Source: Diphasiastrum complanatum
Taxonomy: Eukaryota > Streptophyta > Lycopodiopsida > Lycopodiales > Lycopodiaceae
Assembly (NCBI GenBank): GCA_029204225.1
Contig: CM055106.1
Location: 19,480,149 to 19,544,148 of the forward strand
Direction of reading: 5' to 3'
DNA length: 64,000 nucleotides
Below the pieces are notes generated by a model that had not been told where the DNA came from, made no database searches, and was given only the letters and a program-made list of their open reading frames with translations. Both the position numbers and the translations under genes were made by a program. Of the stretch, positions 1 through 10,977 are shown piece by piece. Numbering within the stretch: the first letter of the stretch is position 1; every line of letters starts with the position of its first letter.

Positions 1-392
1 TTGTGTACTTTTACAAGATCTATTCAGATCAATGTTCTCCATATAGTAGGGCTCTTCTACTACACTTTACAACTCATTAAAAAGTTCATTTCTTAATTTT
101 CTTTTTTGTCATCGTCTACAAGGAAAAAGATTTTTAAGTCATTGTTCTTTCAATAGTAGGCCTCTTCTCATGCACTTTACAATTTCTATCCAGTCTCTAT
201 ACGTCAAGATAATTTGTCATTGTTCCTTTCTAGAGATTTTAAGTCATTATTCTTTCTAAGATAGGGCTTGTCTAATGCATTTTACAACTTGTAAATCTAG
301 TCTCTATAAGTCAAGATGCTATAGATCCAATCTAACATAGGCGACTCACATTATGCTTTACAATGCCTTTGCCAATATCCTCAACAAAAGCT
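1..392. other. AT-rich leader, no gene seen
   Basis: No coding signal was found on either strand. A degenerate phrase of the type 'ttgttctttc.. tagggcttcttctaatgcactttacaac' recurs about four times (near 30-75, 140-185, 220-290 and 300-365). This makes it a decayed internally repetitive stretch just upstream of the gag remnant. Confidence 0.4.
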
Positions 393-395
393 TTA

Positions 396-1530
396 GCATG
401 TTATGGGACAGCAAAAGTTAATGCACAATCTCAAGCTCTTGTTGCATACAACAACAAGAAAAATCCAAAAAATAAATAGAAACAAGGTACTAATGCTTCT
501 AACAATTCTAAGTGTTCTATTTGTGGTAGGAAAAGCCGCAAAGAAGCAGATTGTTGGTTCAAGGATGATCAATCTAAGGTGAAGCAAAAGCAAGTTTCTT
601 CTTCTTCAACAAACAAGGTACAAGGCTGTTGTTTCTATTGTGGAAAGAGTGGACATTCAGCATCGAATTGCCGTATCCAACAAGCTTTAGTGGAAGCACG
701 AGTCAAATGGAAATCAAACTCTCAATCAACCGAGCAAGCAGAAGACGAATCAACCAACTTCATTGGTGGTGGTGGTCTTAGCGATGAGTTTATTTCAACC
801 GAGTTTAATGATTTTTGCAAAGCAAATGGCATTAAATGCCAATTAACCACGTCCTACACACCGGAACAAAATGGTGTTGCCGAGCATAAGAATAGGACTC
901 TTGTGGAAGCGGCTAGAACTATGCCCACAAGGCAAGTGGTTTATCAAGAGGTATTTGGGCTGAAGCTGTCCAAGCATCGGCGTATCTTCCAAATCGATTG
1001 CCTCACAAAGCTATTGAAGGAAGGACACCCAAAGAGAAGTATTATGGCAACAAACTCGACATTACCCACTTACGCATTTTTGGATGCAAAGCCTATGCAC
1101 ACATTCCTATCGAATTATGGCAGAAGCTTGATGATAAGGCGGAGAGAGGCATCTTTGTTGGGTATCCTTTGCATGAAAAAGGATACAAACTCTATAATCC
1201 TTCAACCAAGAAGATACCAATAAGTCGGGATGTCATTTCAATGAAAATAAGGTGGCTGGTGCAGATCTGAAACCTTCAAACAGCCAAGTGGACAGCAACC
1301 TGGATTTTCTTTCCCTTGATCTAGGACAAGAGGAAGAAGGTGTTGCTCAAGATGTGGAGCAGATCCGACATCAAAATAGCCCTCATAAACTCATTCCTGT
1401 AGCCTTGCAAAAGGCCAGAAGAGACACAAAATTTGTTGTCAAACCAATGTACCCAAACCCTCGATGTAACTTGATCTACGAAAATGCTCATATTCATCCA
1501 ATTCCTAATAGAAAGCATCATTGAAAACCA
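396..1530 (+). pseudogene. Ty1/Copia remnant: gag zinc knuckles fused to integrase, internally deleted
   Basis: This is a broken Copia polyprotein. In one frame (stop at 477-479) it reads a first zinc-knuckle-like motif near 510-552 (C-S-I-C ... C, with the usual His replaced by Arg). A canonical CCHC follows at about 633-674 (C-F-Y-C-G-K-S-G-H-x4-C). About 35 codons later the frame enters integrase at the second catalytic Asp region (near 780), without any protease, pre-integrase domain or first Asp. It then runs through the third-acid motif N-G-V-A-E near 871. A frameshift between about 920 and 950 moves the integrase C-terminal part (L-R-I-F-G-C, about 1070) to another frame, ending near 1250. 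The following 1252-1524 frame looks like the acidic linker before reverse transcriptase, which is absent. Family assignment is secure; the gag-integrase fusion is read directly. Confidence 0.8.
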
Positions 1531-4500
1531 CGTAACAAGATAGCATAATCCTAATGTGCATTGACATCAAATTCAACCAAGATGGCATGGTCAAGACGAT
1601 TTTTCTTAATTTCCCCAAATTAATTTCTAGGCTAAATGTTCATCATAGGGTACAAAGCATGTCTGGCTTTATTTTTGTTGCAACTATTACGCATTAGCTT
1701 ATAATTGAGCAATTTGAGCCAGAACTTGTTCTAGAATGGAATTTTCTTAATTCTTAGAACTGGCGCAATAAGAACTAGATGTAACTGCAACATCCTTATC
1801 CTTCACAAAAGGAATGCCTATGATCTATCATTGCTAGATAGTGACAAAGATTATATATATACAACTGATCTAGTTTGTGAAAGGGAGATCTACTAGGTCT
1901 TATTAATAACCTTTATGTAATAATTATTGGAATTGTTGGAACTATTCATCTTACAAGGTACAAGTACCTCAATGAGGAGGCTGATTTGGAACTACACTTC
2001 ACAAGATGAGATTTATGTGATCCTCTTGTTTTATCATAGTCACTTAGGAAGTTCATCAAGAAAGCAAAGTTACTTTTCATTATTTTTTATATTGGCCAGG
2101 TCGACAAATAGAATCAACTACGAAGAAGTTTGAAACCCAGTAGAAGTTTGTTTGTAATAAAATAGCAAATGATAATTGCCCATGACTATAGAGCCTAATA
2201 TATACTTAAATTTCACATGACAATTAACATCAAATTTGCTTTTGATACCAAGATTCAAATATGTTCAAAGGAAAGAAGCATACCGTTTCACATTTTTTAT
2301 CGGTTGGGAGAGATTGTGTGTGATAATCCACCTTAGCACGTCCCTCCTCAATGTTAGATTTCCACCCATGTTTCTTTATTACAAATTTGAAACATCTCAT
2401 ATTAGCTTACAAAAATCAAGTAGCAAGAAGGTCAAACATCCAAATTGCAAAGAAAAAACTTCACATGAAGAAATTCAAACTTGTAACACCGTGCTTTAAG
2501 GCTTACCAACTAAAAAATATGATAGAAGCAAGATAAAGGCTTGAGAGATGTCCTCAAGGGAGCTGGATCAATCAAATTACAGAATATGCACCGCAACTTC
2601 AACTTCTAAATGTATCGACAAAACCTATATTGCACTAAAGTCTCTTGCAATAGCAATATTGCTTGATTGTTTGTGGCATAAACAAAGCATCAACTCGTCT
2701 CTAAGGATTTCATGTAGTTCACACTAGAATGAAATTAATAGAAGTATCCTAGGGAGATACACTACATCCACGAGATAATATCAAATATCAGGTTCTGTTA
2801 GCAACTTAGGTGACTCGTGGGAAAAGTTTCAATGTTGCTAGCATACTCTAGAAAGTGAAAGTGTTCAAATTGACAAGATAAATAGCTTGCACTTTTCCTT
2901 CGTAACGCTCGCTCGAATCTGGTAGAAGATTCCACCTTCTTACTTGAATATCCTTGAACTATAGCAAGACAATCATGAAAAATAAACACTACAAACTTTT
3001 TGTTAATGTTCGAAACAAAAAAACATGGAAGTTTCATGTTTGATCCACCGGTGGATTTCTTGTTAGCAATACTAGCCTACACATATCTATATAAAAAGTC
3101 CCTTAGCTTGCATTGGAATACTTTAAAAACACATTGAGTTTTGCAAAATGTGACTCAATGGTTGAAGCCATAAGGAAGTTAAGTTATAGTCATCATGAAT
3201 ATGACTTACGTCATAAACAATGTCATGAAGAATGCCTTGAAGATTTTTCTATATGACATACATCCATAAACATTGGAATTTCAATTGAAATAATCCGGAA
3301 TTTGCCTATAAAGACCCACACACACAATACACAAGTGATCTTCTTGATGGCGAACTTCGCTCATCTTTTACTCAAAGGATTGGATTCTCAAATGACCTTT
3401 TAGCTAAAAAATTGGCCATTTGGAAAGGTCGGCAAGGCCAAAATTTTATTGGTAAATTCCTAAGTAGAAAAATCACTAGATAATCCATTCCAACATACAT
3501 AAGTTTGACTCCACCAATTACAACCTTTGAGGCCCATTATAATCAGTGATTATATCACATACTTGGCACCTTTTGAGACTTACTGAATTTTCTAGTCGTA
3601 AAACAAGGTAGGCACACCAAGTAAAGGCATGCCCTCGTAATCTTTTAAATGACCGAGTTCCTAAGGTCTCCCATGACATCGAGGCATCGGGTATGTTATT
3701 TCTTGATGCTTTTGAGAGCTAGCGTAAAGTAAAGATTTGTGGAGGATATATAAATTGAGTTTAGTGTGTTCCTTGGAACACACTCTCATGTTTAATTTAA
3801 CAAAATTTCAGCATCATCAAAAAATTTGATAGATTTCATTGCAAATTTCTCAAAGAGAAAGTTAAAACAATGTAGATACTTAAAGGTGATTCTCATGAAA
3901 ATCTCACTACTCAACTTGGCGAAATAGATGTTGAAAGGACAAGCTGGTTAAAAATTTGAATCACTAAATAAGAAGTGTTCCAGAATCATTTCTTGGACTT
4001 TGTATGTAGATAACAAACATATGAGAAAGTATGATTGCTACTTCTAGAATAGCAGCCATCATAAAGAAATTTAATTAAGAGGTTTCTAACTTTTCAATAC
4101 TATTGTGCATAGAATGGAGTACATGTTATGATGACTCCTTATAAAAGAGCAAAAAATCTCTGAAAAAGACTTCACATTCATAACATGATGCAAATTTGGT
4201 GGTATGCAACGCAGCGTAGCAAGAAGCCTCAAACAATGACCTCGCTGTCATAATATATGCCAAAATCACCAGATGGTAAAAATATGTTCAGGTAGAAAAC
4301 TATGGCTTGAAAAGAAATACTTATGTGAATCTCTACATGGGACTACCAAGGAAACAGGCTGAAAAATACCTATCAATAAAGAAAAAATTTAGCGTGTCCT
4401 CAAGCCCAAACTATTGTTGATAACCCTCCAAAAGGAATAGCCAGAAAGGGGCTGAGATATTTTTGTTGAATGGCCATCTGTCTGGGCATGGGCCTGAGTA

Positions 4501-6560
4501 CTGGGATTCCACCCCCAGCCTCCTAGCGACCTGCCATGAGAGTGGTCATTCCCCAAAAAGGCTGCTACCAGGGGACAACCCACATTCTTCTACATCTTGT
4601 ATATAGTATGTTCGCACATTTGTTGGCATCTTCTTACATGTAGTTTGTTCTAATTGCTCCATTTGTTTCTAGGTCCAACCAAGCAGACTCCATGCAGGCT
4701 GGTGTGCACCTTCACCTCCAATAATTTTGAGAGGGGTGGGGTCGGCACCTGCAGTTAGCAGGAGGTTAGTTAGGCAACTACCAAGGCAGACAATGTCCCA
4801 CCAGCCCATTAGTGCTAATGGCTTAGTTAGCAAAAGCTGAGCACTGACAGACGTAGTGCTGCTATCCTCCATGTTTACAGAGACCTTGAGAGGTCCTTTA
4901 ACTAACTGTTTAGCGATCTGAAGTGCACAGCACAGCAGGCATCTGTTATTTGTCTTCTTTCTTTAGAGGCTTGCATGTACTTTAGCAGATTCCCGATTTT
5001 CAGAACTCTAATTATTTGTCCCGATTTTCAATTTTCTGACAATATAATGTTTGCGCAAATTTCCAATTTCCAGAAATCTTGTGTGATAGTAGATTGTCTG
5101 CAGCGAATCCCCAGTATCAATTTACAGGAATGCGCTCATCGCTGACAACCTGTTCTGAATTGGGTCTTCTCAAGTTGCATTGATCTAAAAAATGCACCAG
5201 GATTGGATCTCCAAGATCCAAGAAGATATGAGGAGAATTTTGATGTTGCATCCATTTTCAGTTCACTGTCGAACTCTTTTGAGGGATCGAACCTAAAATG
5301 AAACCTCAAGAAATGGTTTTTACAATACAAGGCTAGACTTTATCTTACGCATAATATATTCCTAAGCAATACATATTGGAAGTGCATTCTACTTCGGTGG
5401 GAGGACATATTGGCTGGATCAAAACTTATGACAAGATCGACAAAAGTTTCTATTAGAAAGGCATTTGCAAAGATGTCCTTAACTTTTTTCAATAATGTAA
5501 ATCTAGTCAAAAGAGCAAGATTAGTCACTATACCTTACAAGTTATTACATCTCTAGGGGTAAATGGATCCCTATAGCCATTGATTGCATCATGAAAATAC
5601 CCGATACAAGAAATGGGTGGAATACCATCTTTGTGATGGTGGAACCAAGGTAGGCTACTTAATTTCAAAGAAGACTACGTTGCTTCTCAGACTAAAATCC
5701 TAAAAAGATAACAATGCTAGTATGCCGGGAAAATGGGTGGCAAGCAAATTATTAATAAGCCCTCCCAAGGAATTTATTCCATGAAAATCGATATGAAACT
5801 CACAGAATTATGAAGATCAAACACATTGGAGAAAGAAAGGAAAGGAAAACATGGAGCATTGCGAATCAGAAAATCCAAGCATCAACTGCAAAATATTGAA
5901 GGGGAGATAGATTAAACCTAAGAAAACAAATGAATGGATGAAAGAAAACATACTAGAATAAAAGCCGAGAAGCCATTGATCAAAGAGTATGGTAGAATAG
6001 AGAGATCTTCACGGCGCTAAACTATTTGAGCCTCAAATGCAAAGGGGTGGTGTTTTAGGATGCAACACTGATATGTGTCACATGATGAAAAGAACTCTCA
6101 TCTTTCACACAGCGAATTTGTTGTGAGTGGTGTCACATCCCCTAGGCCACCCATAGGTAAGTGAGTATATCTCTTAAAGAAGAAACTTCATGTTTTCATT
6201 GGTAAAAGATGGGAAAACCCGTCAAAGTACAAAGGAATGCATGTAGAACGTATAAAGGCCATAAGGCAAATTGAGATACTGTACAACAACTATAGCCAAG
6301 AAAAAACCCAACCAAGTAGCTATTGAAAGCCTACTACTTGATGCAAGTCACTAGCTAAGATAGTTGCACGTTCAGGTAGTGTAGGAAGCTGAGAAGCAAC
6401 CGTCCCTACAACCACGGCACGTCGAAGTATTGCAAGTGCTTGATGCGTTGTAAAGTAGTAGGCACTCGTTGACGATAGTAGGATGTAATAGTAGATAAAG
6501 GTGATGCGGCACGTCCTTGGAGTTTCAGTACAAATATTGCACAAATTGATAAAAAAATCA
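1531..6560. other. Long intergenic stretch without a recognisable gene
   Basis: Open frames here are short (up to 87 codons), overlap each other on both strands and match no family I know. The possible exception is 1560-1610, where a few codons resemble the start of Copia reverse transcriptase. A more GC-rich island at about 4430-4930 stands out from the AT-rich surroundings but has no open frame I can name. No RNA gene or transposon terminus was found. Confidence 0.5.
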
Positions 6561-6965
6561 TCAAATTCCAGGAATAGCACAACTAAACTGATGAGGAAAA
6601 AGGTGCTCATGAAAATTGTGACGAAGTTGAAAACAAAGGTCCCAAGAAACCACTCTGTATAAAACCTCTCCAACAGCACTTGGACATACACCATCGCTAG
6701 GCTTATCCAAGGCTATCAAACGAGCAGCACCAAGAATGCGAGCCCACATGCTACTAAAGAGCAAACTTGCAGGATCATTAGGAGAAAAACGTCGCAAAGA
6801 TGCTCGAAAACCATTCCAAAAGGACCTCCAGCTGACATATGAGGACTCCCAAGAAAAGCACTAAGAAAATGAGATTCTACGAACTGGAGATCAAAATTTG
6901 GTTCAAAGTCTTCAACAAAGGAAGGGAGACTATCATTTGCCTGCGAATGAAGTAGCTCCAAGGCC
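6561..6965 (-). pseudogene. Reverse-transcriptase fragment, non-LTR retroelement type
   Basis: Reading the minus strand from about 6965, the peptide contains S-A-G-G-P-F-G-M-V-F-E-H-L. After a frameshift near 6800 it continues with F-S-S-M-W-A-R-I-L-G-A-A-R-L-I-A-L, D-K-P-S-D-G-V-C-P, A-V-G-E-V-L-Y-R and H-Q-F. This order ('S-x-G-P-S-G', then 'L-x-K-P-x-G-G-V-R-P-I-A-x-G-E-x-x-R', then 'Q-x-G-V') is that of a reverse-transcriptase family common in algae, ferns and gymnosperms, covering the N-terminal finger region only. It stops at 6561, before the first catalytic Asp, and no Y-x-D-D is found downstream. Upstream minus-strand sequence to about 7180 may be its decayed N-terminal part. Assignment is from motif order and not a search. 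Confidence 0.55.
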
Positions 6966-7189
6966 TAAATGGTGGCGGATGAGGGAATTGTTGGATTTAT
7001 AGGAGCTAAAGCACAAGCCACACAAGAATATTTTCCCACTTGCCCAAGTAAAACACATCAACATAACTGACGATGAAAAATCCCGCTAAGCAGCAAGGGC
7101 CTAACACCGAAGGAAATGCTTCTCTTGCAAATTTTCCCAATCACCTGACATAAAGCAGCGAATTTTGTTACATGATTCTCGGTGCCAAG

Positions 7190-7626
7190 TTAGGTGGCGG
7201 CAGGGTGAGGCGGAAGGTCTACATTATTAAGGCAAGTTGTTGATGAAAAGCAGAGCAATCGTTCTGATGGCGAGACAGACCAGCACCTGCCACATAAAGG
7301 GACCACAAACCAAATAGGGAACACATAGGAGACGGAAAAACCTAAGAAACTGAAGGAGAGTAAGAAAAGTGGTGACGAAGATGAGGTGGACAATACGGCG
7401 CCACATGACCATAGGAATCAAACAAGGAATCCACAACATCACAATGAGCCTCACAGTGTGCAATGAAGGGGAAGCACGGAAGCACGGGGAAGGGAGGCCG
7501 GGTTGGAAGGCGAAGCAGGTCTCTTTTCTCCACGTTGTGTAAAAATTCACAGAAGAAGCCGTCAACAGAACTACGCTCCTCAAAACTGTTCCTGATTATG
7601 ATTTCTAAAGGTTGTCCCACAAGCAA
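7190..7626 (-). other. Decayed minus-strand open frames, possible zinc-motif piece of the same retroelement type
   Basis: Overlapping minus-strand frames cover this stretch. One contains the pattern H-C-x5-C-D-V-V-D-S-L-F-D-S-Y-G-H-x4-Y-C-P, reminiscent of the C-terminal 'C-x2-C ... D-x2-G-(D/H)-H-x4-C' motif that follows reverse transcriptase in the family seen at 6561-6965. It lies on the wrong side (5') of that fragment, so it would belong to a second, equally decayed copy. Weak. Confidence 0.25.
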
Positions 7627-7629
7627 ATG

Positions 7630-8152
7630 CTAACAACACACTAAAGACCACTGGCTCAAACTCTATTTCCACGCCAATTAACAGAAGGCAATTCTGTTGC
7701 AATGAATGGCCTGCTCGTGAATGCCTATTACATGTACACAATCCTAATGCCTATTATATGTACACAATCCTAGTCTGCAACTGGTGATAGATAGCATCAT
7801 ACTTTCTCAAAGCTTGGCTGATTGAGTAATCTCTGTAATCTGATTTATTTCTCTGTCCATTCCTTTCCCTGCTAAGAGAAGCTTCCGCTATTGCTTCCAA
7901 TTTTGCTGTAGAAGGAACAATTGACTATAGCAGCGGTCTTCAGCACTGTCTGTTCCAGGTACGGGATCTCCTCTTTATCCAAATCAGAATTACAAGTATG
8001 ACTTGCAGTAAAAATATTAACTAAACGATTTGCAAATGGTCGTCTCTCCATCTCTCCTTTCTCTAGGATGGCTGTTCGCCATATCTCACGGCACGATTAG
8101 GGCTTCCATCAATGCATAACTGCTTCCTTTGCTTCTCACCTGCGCTTCAGTT
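7630..8152. other. No gene seen
   Basis: No coding pattern was found. A short direct duplication is visible: 'cctaatgcctattatatgtacacaatcctag' repeats an immediately preceding near-identical phrase at about 7720-7775. Confidence 0.4.
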
Positions 8153-8153
8153 T

Positions 8154-8660
8154 GGTTCCGGACACAATGTCACCCCCGGTTGTACGAAACGCTACAACGC
8201 CTTTTGCACAATTTCATTGGTCCACGTTTGCCCTAAAATCGATCCAGGGTTGCCTTAAAACGTATTTCTGATTCGTCGCCCTAAAAATGATCCACGTTTG
8301 CCCTAAAACGTATTTGATGAGTATTGAAGTGAGGTTGAAAGGCACACATTGATCAACAACGTATTTGATGAGTACTTGAAGTGAGGTTGAAAGGCACACA
8401 TTGATTGGAGAGAGAACACGTGCTTTGCACGCATTTGATTGTACAGAGAACATGTACTTCGGGGCTTGGTTCTGGACACAATGCGGGTTGTATGAAACGC
8501 TACAAAGCGTTTTGCAGGTTTTCATTGGTTCACATTTGCCTTAAAACTCGTAGACATTAGCCCTAAAACGTATTTGATGGGTAGTTGAAGTGAGGTTGAA
8601 ATGAGGTTAAAAATCACACATTTGATTGTAGAGAGAACACGTGCTTTTAGAGAAAAAAAA
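8154..8660. repeat. Degenerate direct repeat, unit about 314 bp
   Basis: The unit starting 'ggttccggacacaatg' at 8154 is followed by a second copy starting 'ggttctggacacaatg' at 8468. Both continue through 'gttgtacgaaacgctacaa..cgttttgca..ttcattggt' and 'ttgccctaaaacgtatttgatg'. Inside the first copy, a further sub-unit ('cgtatttgatgagta..tgaagtgaggttgaaaggcacacattgat') is itself duplicated at about 8307 and 8360. No reading frame uses it. Confidence 0.7.
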
Positions 8661-8750
8661 AATTTAAAGAGAGGAAGAGGTATAAAGATGGTGAAGATTC
8701 AAAGAGAGAGAGAGTTGAGCACGAGGAAAAGAGTTTGTTTGCTAATAAAA

Positions 8751-8779
8751 TTAGGGTTAGGGTTTAATTTTTAGGGTTA
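8751..8779. promoter_or_regulatory. Interstitial telomere-like run (telo-box type)
   Basis: The run 'ttagggttagggttt' followed by 'ttagggtta' matches the plant telomere heptamer or telo-box on the complementary strand. It is too short for a true interstitial telomere array and no gene start lies beside it, so function is not claimed. Confidence 0.35.
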
Positions 8780-9160
8780 TGGAATGATGTAAATACATGA
8801 TTATTCATGAAAGAGAAAAAATGTCGGAAGCAAGCAATTGAGTAGAATTGGTAACAAAAGTAACCAACAAAAGACATCGAACTAGGATTGTCCAAGATAA
8901 GACTTTAAGGAACAACATAAAACAACAATGATTGAACCACATACCTTTAAAACAGAACAACATCCACCCAATAGTACATACACTCGAGGCATGTTCGTTC
9001 AACCTACTTACTACCATGCAAAATACAAATTTCACCACAAAAAATGGTAAAGATTTAGTTGTAGAATACCTTAACGACAAAAAAGTAATATGCTCTCCCA
9101 TTACCAATGTTTATTTATGCTCAAGGTACAATAATTACTTGACTAAGCTAGTTGTATGTA

Positions 9161-9244
9161 TGTGGTATGATAAAGCACAAAATACACCATGTATATTAAC
9201 TTTGTGGTATGATAAAGCACAAAATACACCATGTATATTAACTC
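9161..9244. repeat. 42-bp tandem duplication
   Basis: Two copies of a 42-bp unit beginning 'tgtggtatgataaagcac' start at 9161 and 9203. The period is a multiple of three, so an open frame spanning 8932-9429 (165 codons, no recognisable domain) stays open across it. I do not regard that frame as an established gene. Confidence 0.8.
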
Positions 9245-9376
9245 TATTCAACGTGAAGCCACAAAAAGATTTCATGGTCATGAGTCATGAAAATGAAACA
9301 CTTCCCCACAAAGAAAATCACTTCTTACAAATTATACAAGATATGCTCAAAATCATACCAGATACTCTAATTGGGA

Positions 9377-9472
9377 AAAGGACCCTGCCATATCTAATGG
9401 GCACATATAAAGGACCTTGCCATATCTAATGGGCACATATAAAGGACCCTACCATATATAATGGGGACATAT
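9377..9472. repeat. 32-bp tandem triplication
   Basis: Three consecutive copies of a 32-bp unit ('aaaggaccctgccatatcta' and following) start at 9377, 9409 and 9441. The third copy carries a few substitutions. Confidence 0.8.
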
Positions 9473-10528
9473 AAAGCCCACAACAATGATGTAGATGGAT
9501 CATCAATGCACGTGATTGTCTATTGTCACAACTGGCCACATGTATGATTGAAGGACTAAAATTTATGACCCCTCTTATCATGGAGGGGTAGCCAACAAAA
9601 ACCTCATGTGCATCTTGGCAATGTGATTCATCTTATGACTTTTATTTGAATCTAGTCCAACTCCTCTTGTGATATTTCTAGATGTTACAAAAATATCCCA
9701 CTTGAGGTTATAGATGGACTAAAAAGGTTCTTGCCTGTAAATTCGATATGCATTCAAATAGAATTCAAGCATATACACCATAATAAACATTAATGATTAA
9801 GACTTAATAAAAATAACACAAAGATCCATTGGCAATGGAGATCACAAAAATGGAGCGAGTGGGGCAAAATCACTTCCCACATCTTTATTCAATGAAACAA
9901 CTGGCTTACTTCTAACAACATAACTAAACTAGGAGACAAAACACGGAAGTAGTGTCACGGATTTACCACTAGGTTTTTCGTGTTCACCACTATGGTGTAA
10001 CTAGATCATGTTATACTTTGAAATACAATTTATCATGAGACTAGAAAACCTTCAAAGATATGAAATTTTGATAAAATTGTCACTCTTTTTGTTATATTGA
10101 TGATCTGCTTTATCAATAACCAAAACATTTGAAAGGTTTTGTTGCAGAAACAAAATCTAGAAACTAGATAATCCCTACTGAAATGACCCTCTAGAATTTC
10201 TAGAAATTCACACAAGTAATAATGATAATATGCAACCACTTTTTTTAATGTGACCATACTTGTACAAATGTGCGATATAAAATTTGCAAATATGATAATA
10301 ATAATAATAAAATATCTTTCCTCTCAATCAATATATTTTTCTCACATCAAATTGACCATTTGAAGTCGTACCACATAAACTATTTACATCAATTAGAAAT
10401 TGTCTCAAAAAAAATTCTTTTCTCAATATTAACTATAACATGCCTCACAATTTACTATTTTTGTTGGGAATTAGTTAGTACTTTCTTTAGAGGGTGCTAA
10501 TTGCCCTTCAAATGGATGTGCTTATTGT

Positions 10529-10530
<2 letters not shown>
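9473..10530. other. No gene seen
   Basis: AT-rich sequence with only short overlapping frames on both strands and no transposon terminus that I can identify. Confidence 0.4.

Positions 10531-10614
<84 letters not shown>
10531..10614. repeat. (TC)n microsatellite, 84 bp
   Basis: Uninterrupted TC dinucleotide array of about 42 units. A short alternating purine-pyrimidine stretch (CA/CG) follows at about 10690-10725. Confidence 0.98.
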
Positions 10615-10617
<3 letters not shown>

Positions 10618-10924
10618 TATATTTCATTTGGTATAACCCAAATAACCAGCTCTTTTAGAAACCAAAAAACAAACCACGATGCATAATACTACACACATGC
10701 GCGCGCACACGCACATACACACGCATTCATGTTTTTGATGAATACCAAGATGTTATATATGGCAACATACAAAACCACACAAGAAAACTTGATGAAATAA
10801 AGTGTAGACCTATACAAACAACATGACAAAATGATTCATTGTCCAACCTCTCAAAATCAAAAAATACGCAAAAAAAAATTAGGAATCAAAACCCTCAAGG
10901 CATGGCCATAACCAAGATGCAATA

Positions 10925-10977
10925 TTGTCTCCAATACATCTGTTGCCCAACTTGCATCTAAATAACCACTGAGAATA
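10925..10977 (-). pseudogene. Tiny antisense Copia RNase H fragment
   Basis: The + strand text 'cccaacttgcatctaaataa' closely matches the antisense of the Copia RNase H 'S-G-Y-x-D-A-S-W' segment seen at about 33380-33420 and 56505-56530. It abuts, in opposite orientation, the sense integrase of element C1 that starts at about 10978, so it marks a rearrangement junction. Confidence 0.6.

Noticed and set aside
8932-9429. 165-codon plus frame as a candidate gene
   Set aside because: No domain, contains a 42-bp tandem duplication, and an equally long minus frame overlaps it; no splice or promoter evidence.
10690-10730. Alternating CA/CG stretch as a Z-DNA regulatory site
   Set aside because: Short, no gene nearby, and such runs are common next to microsatellites.
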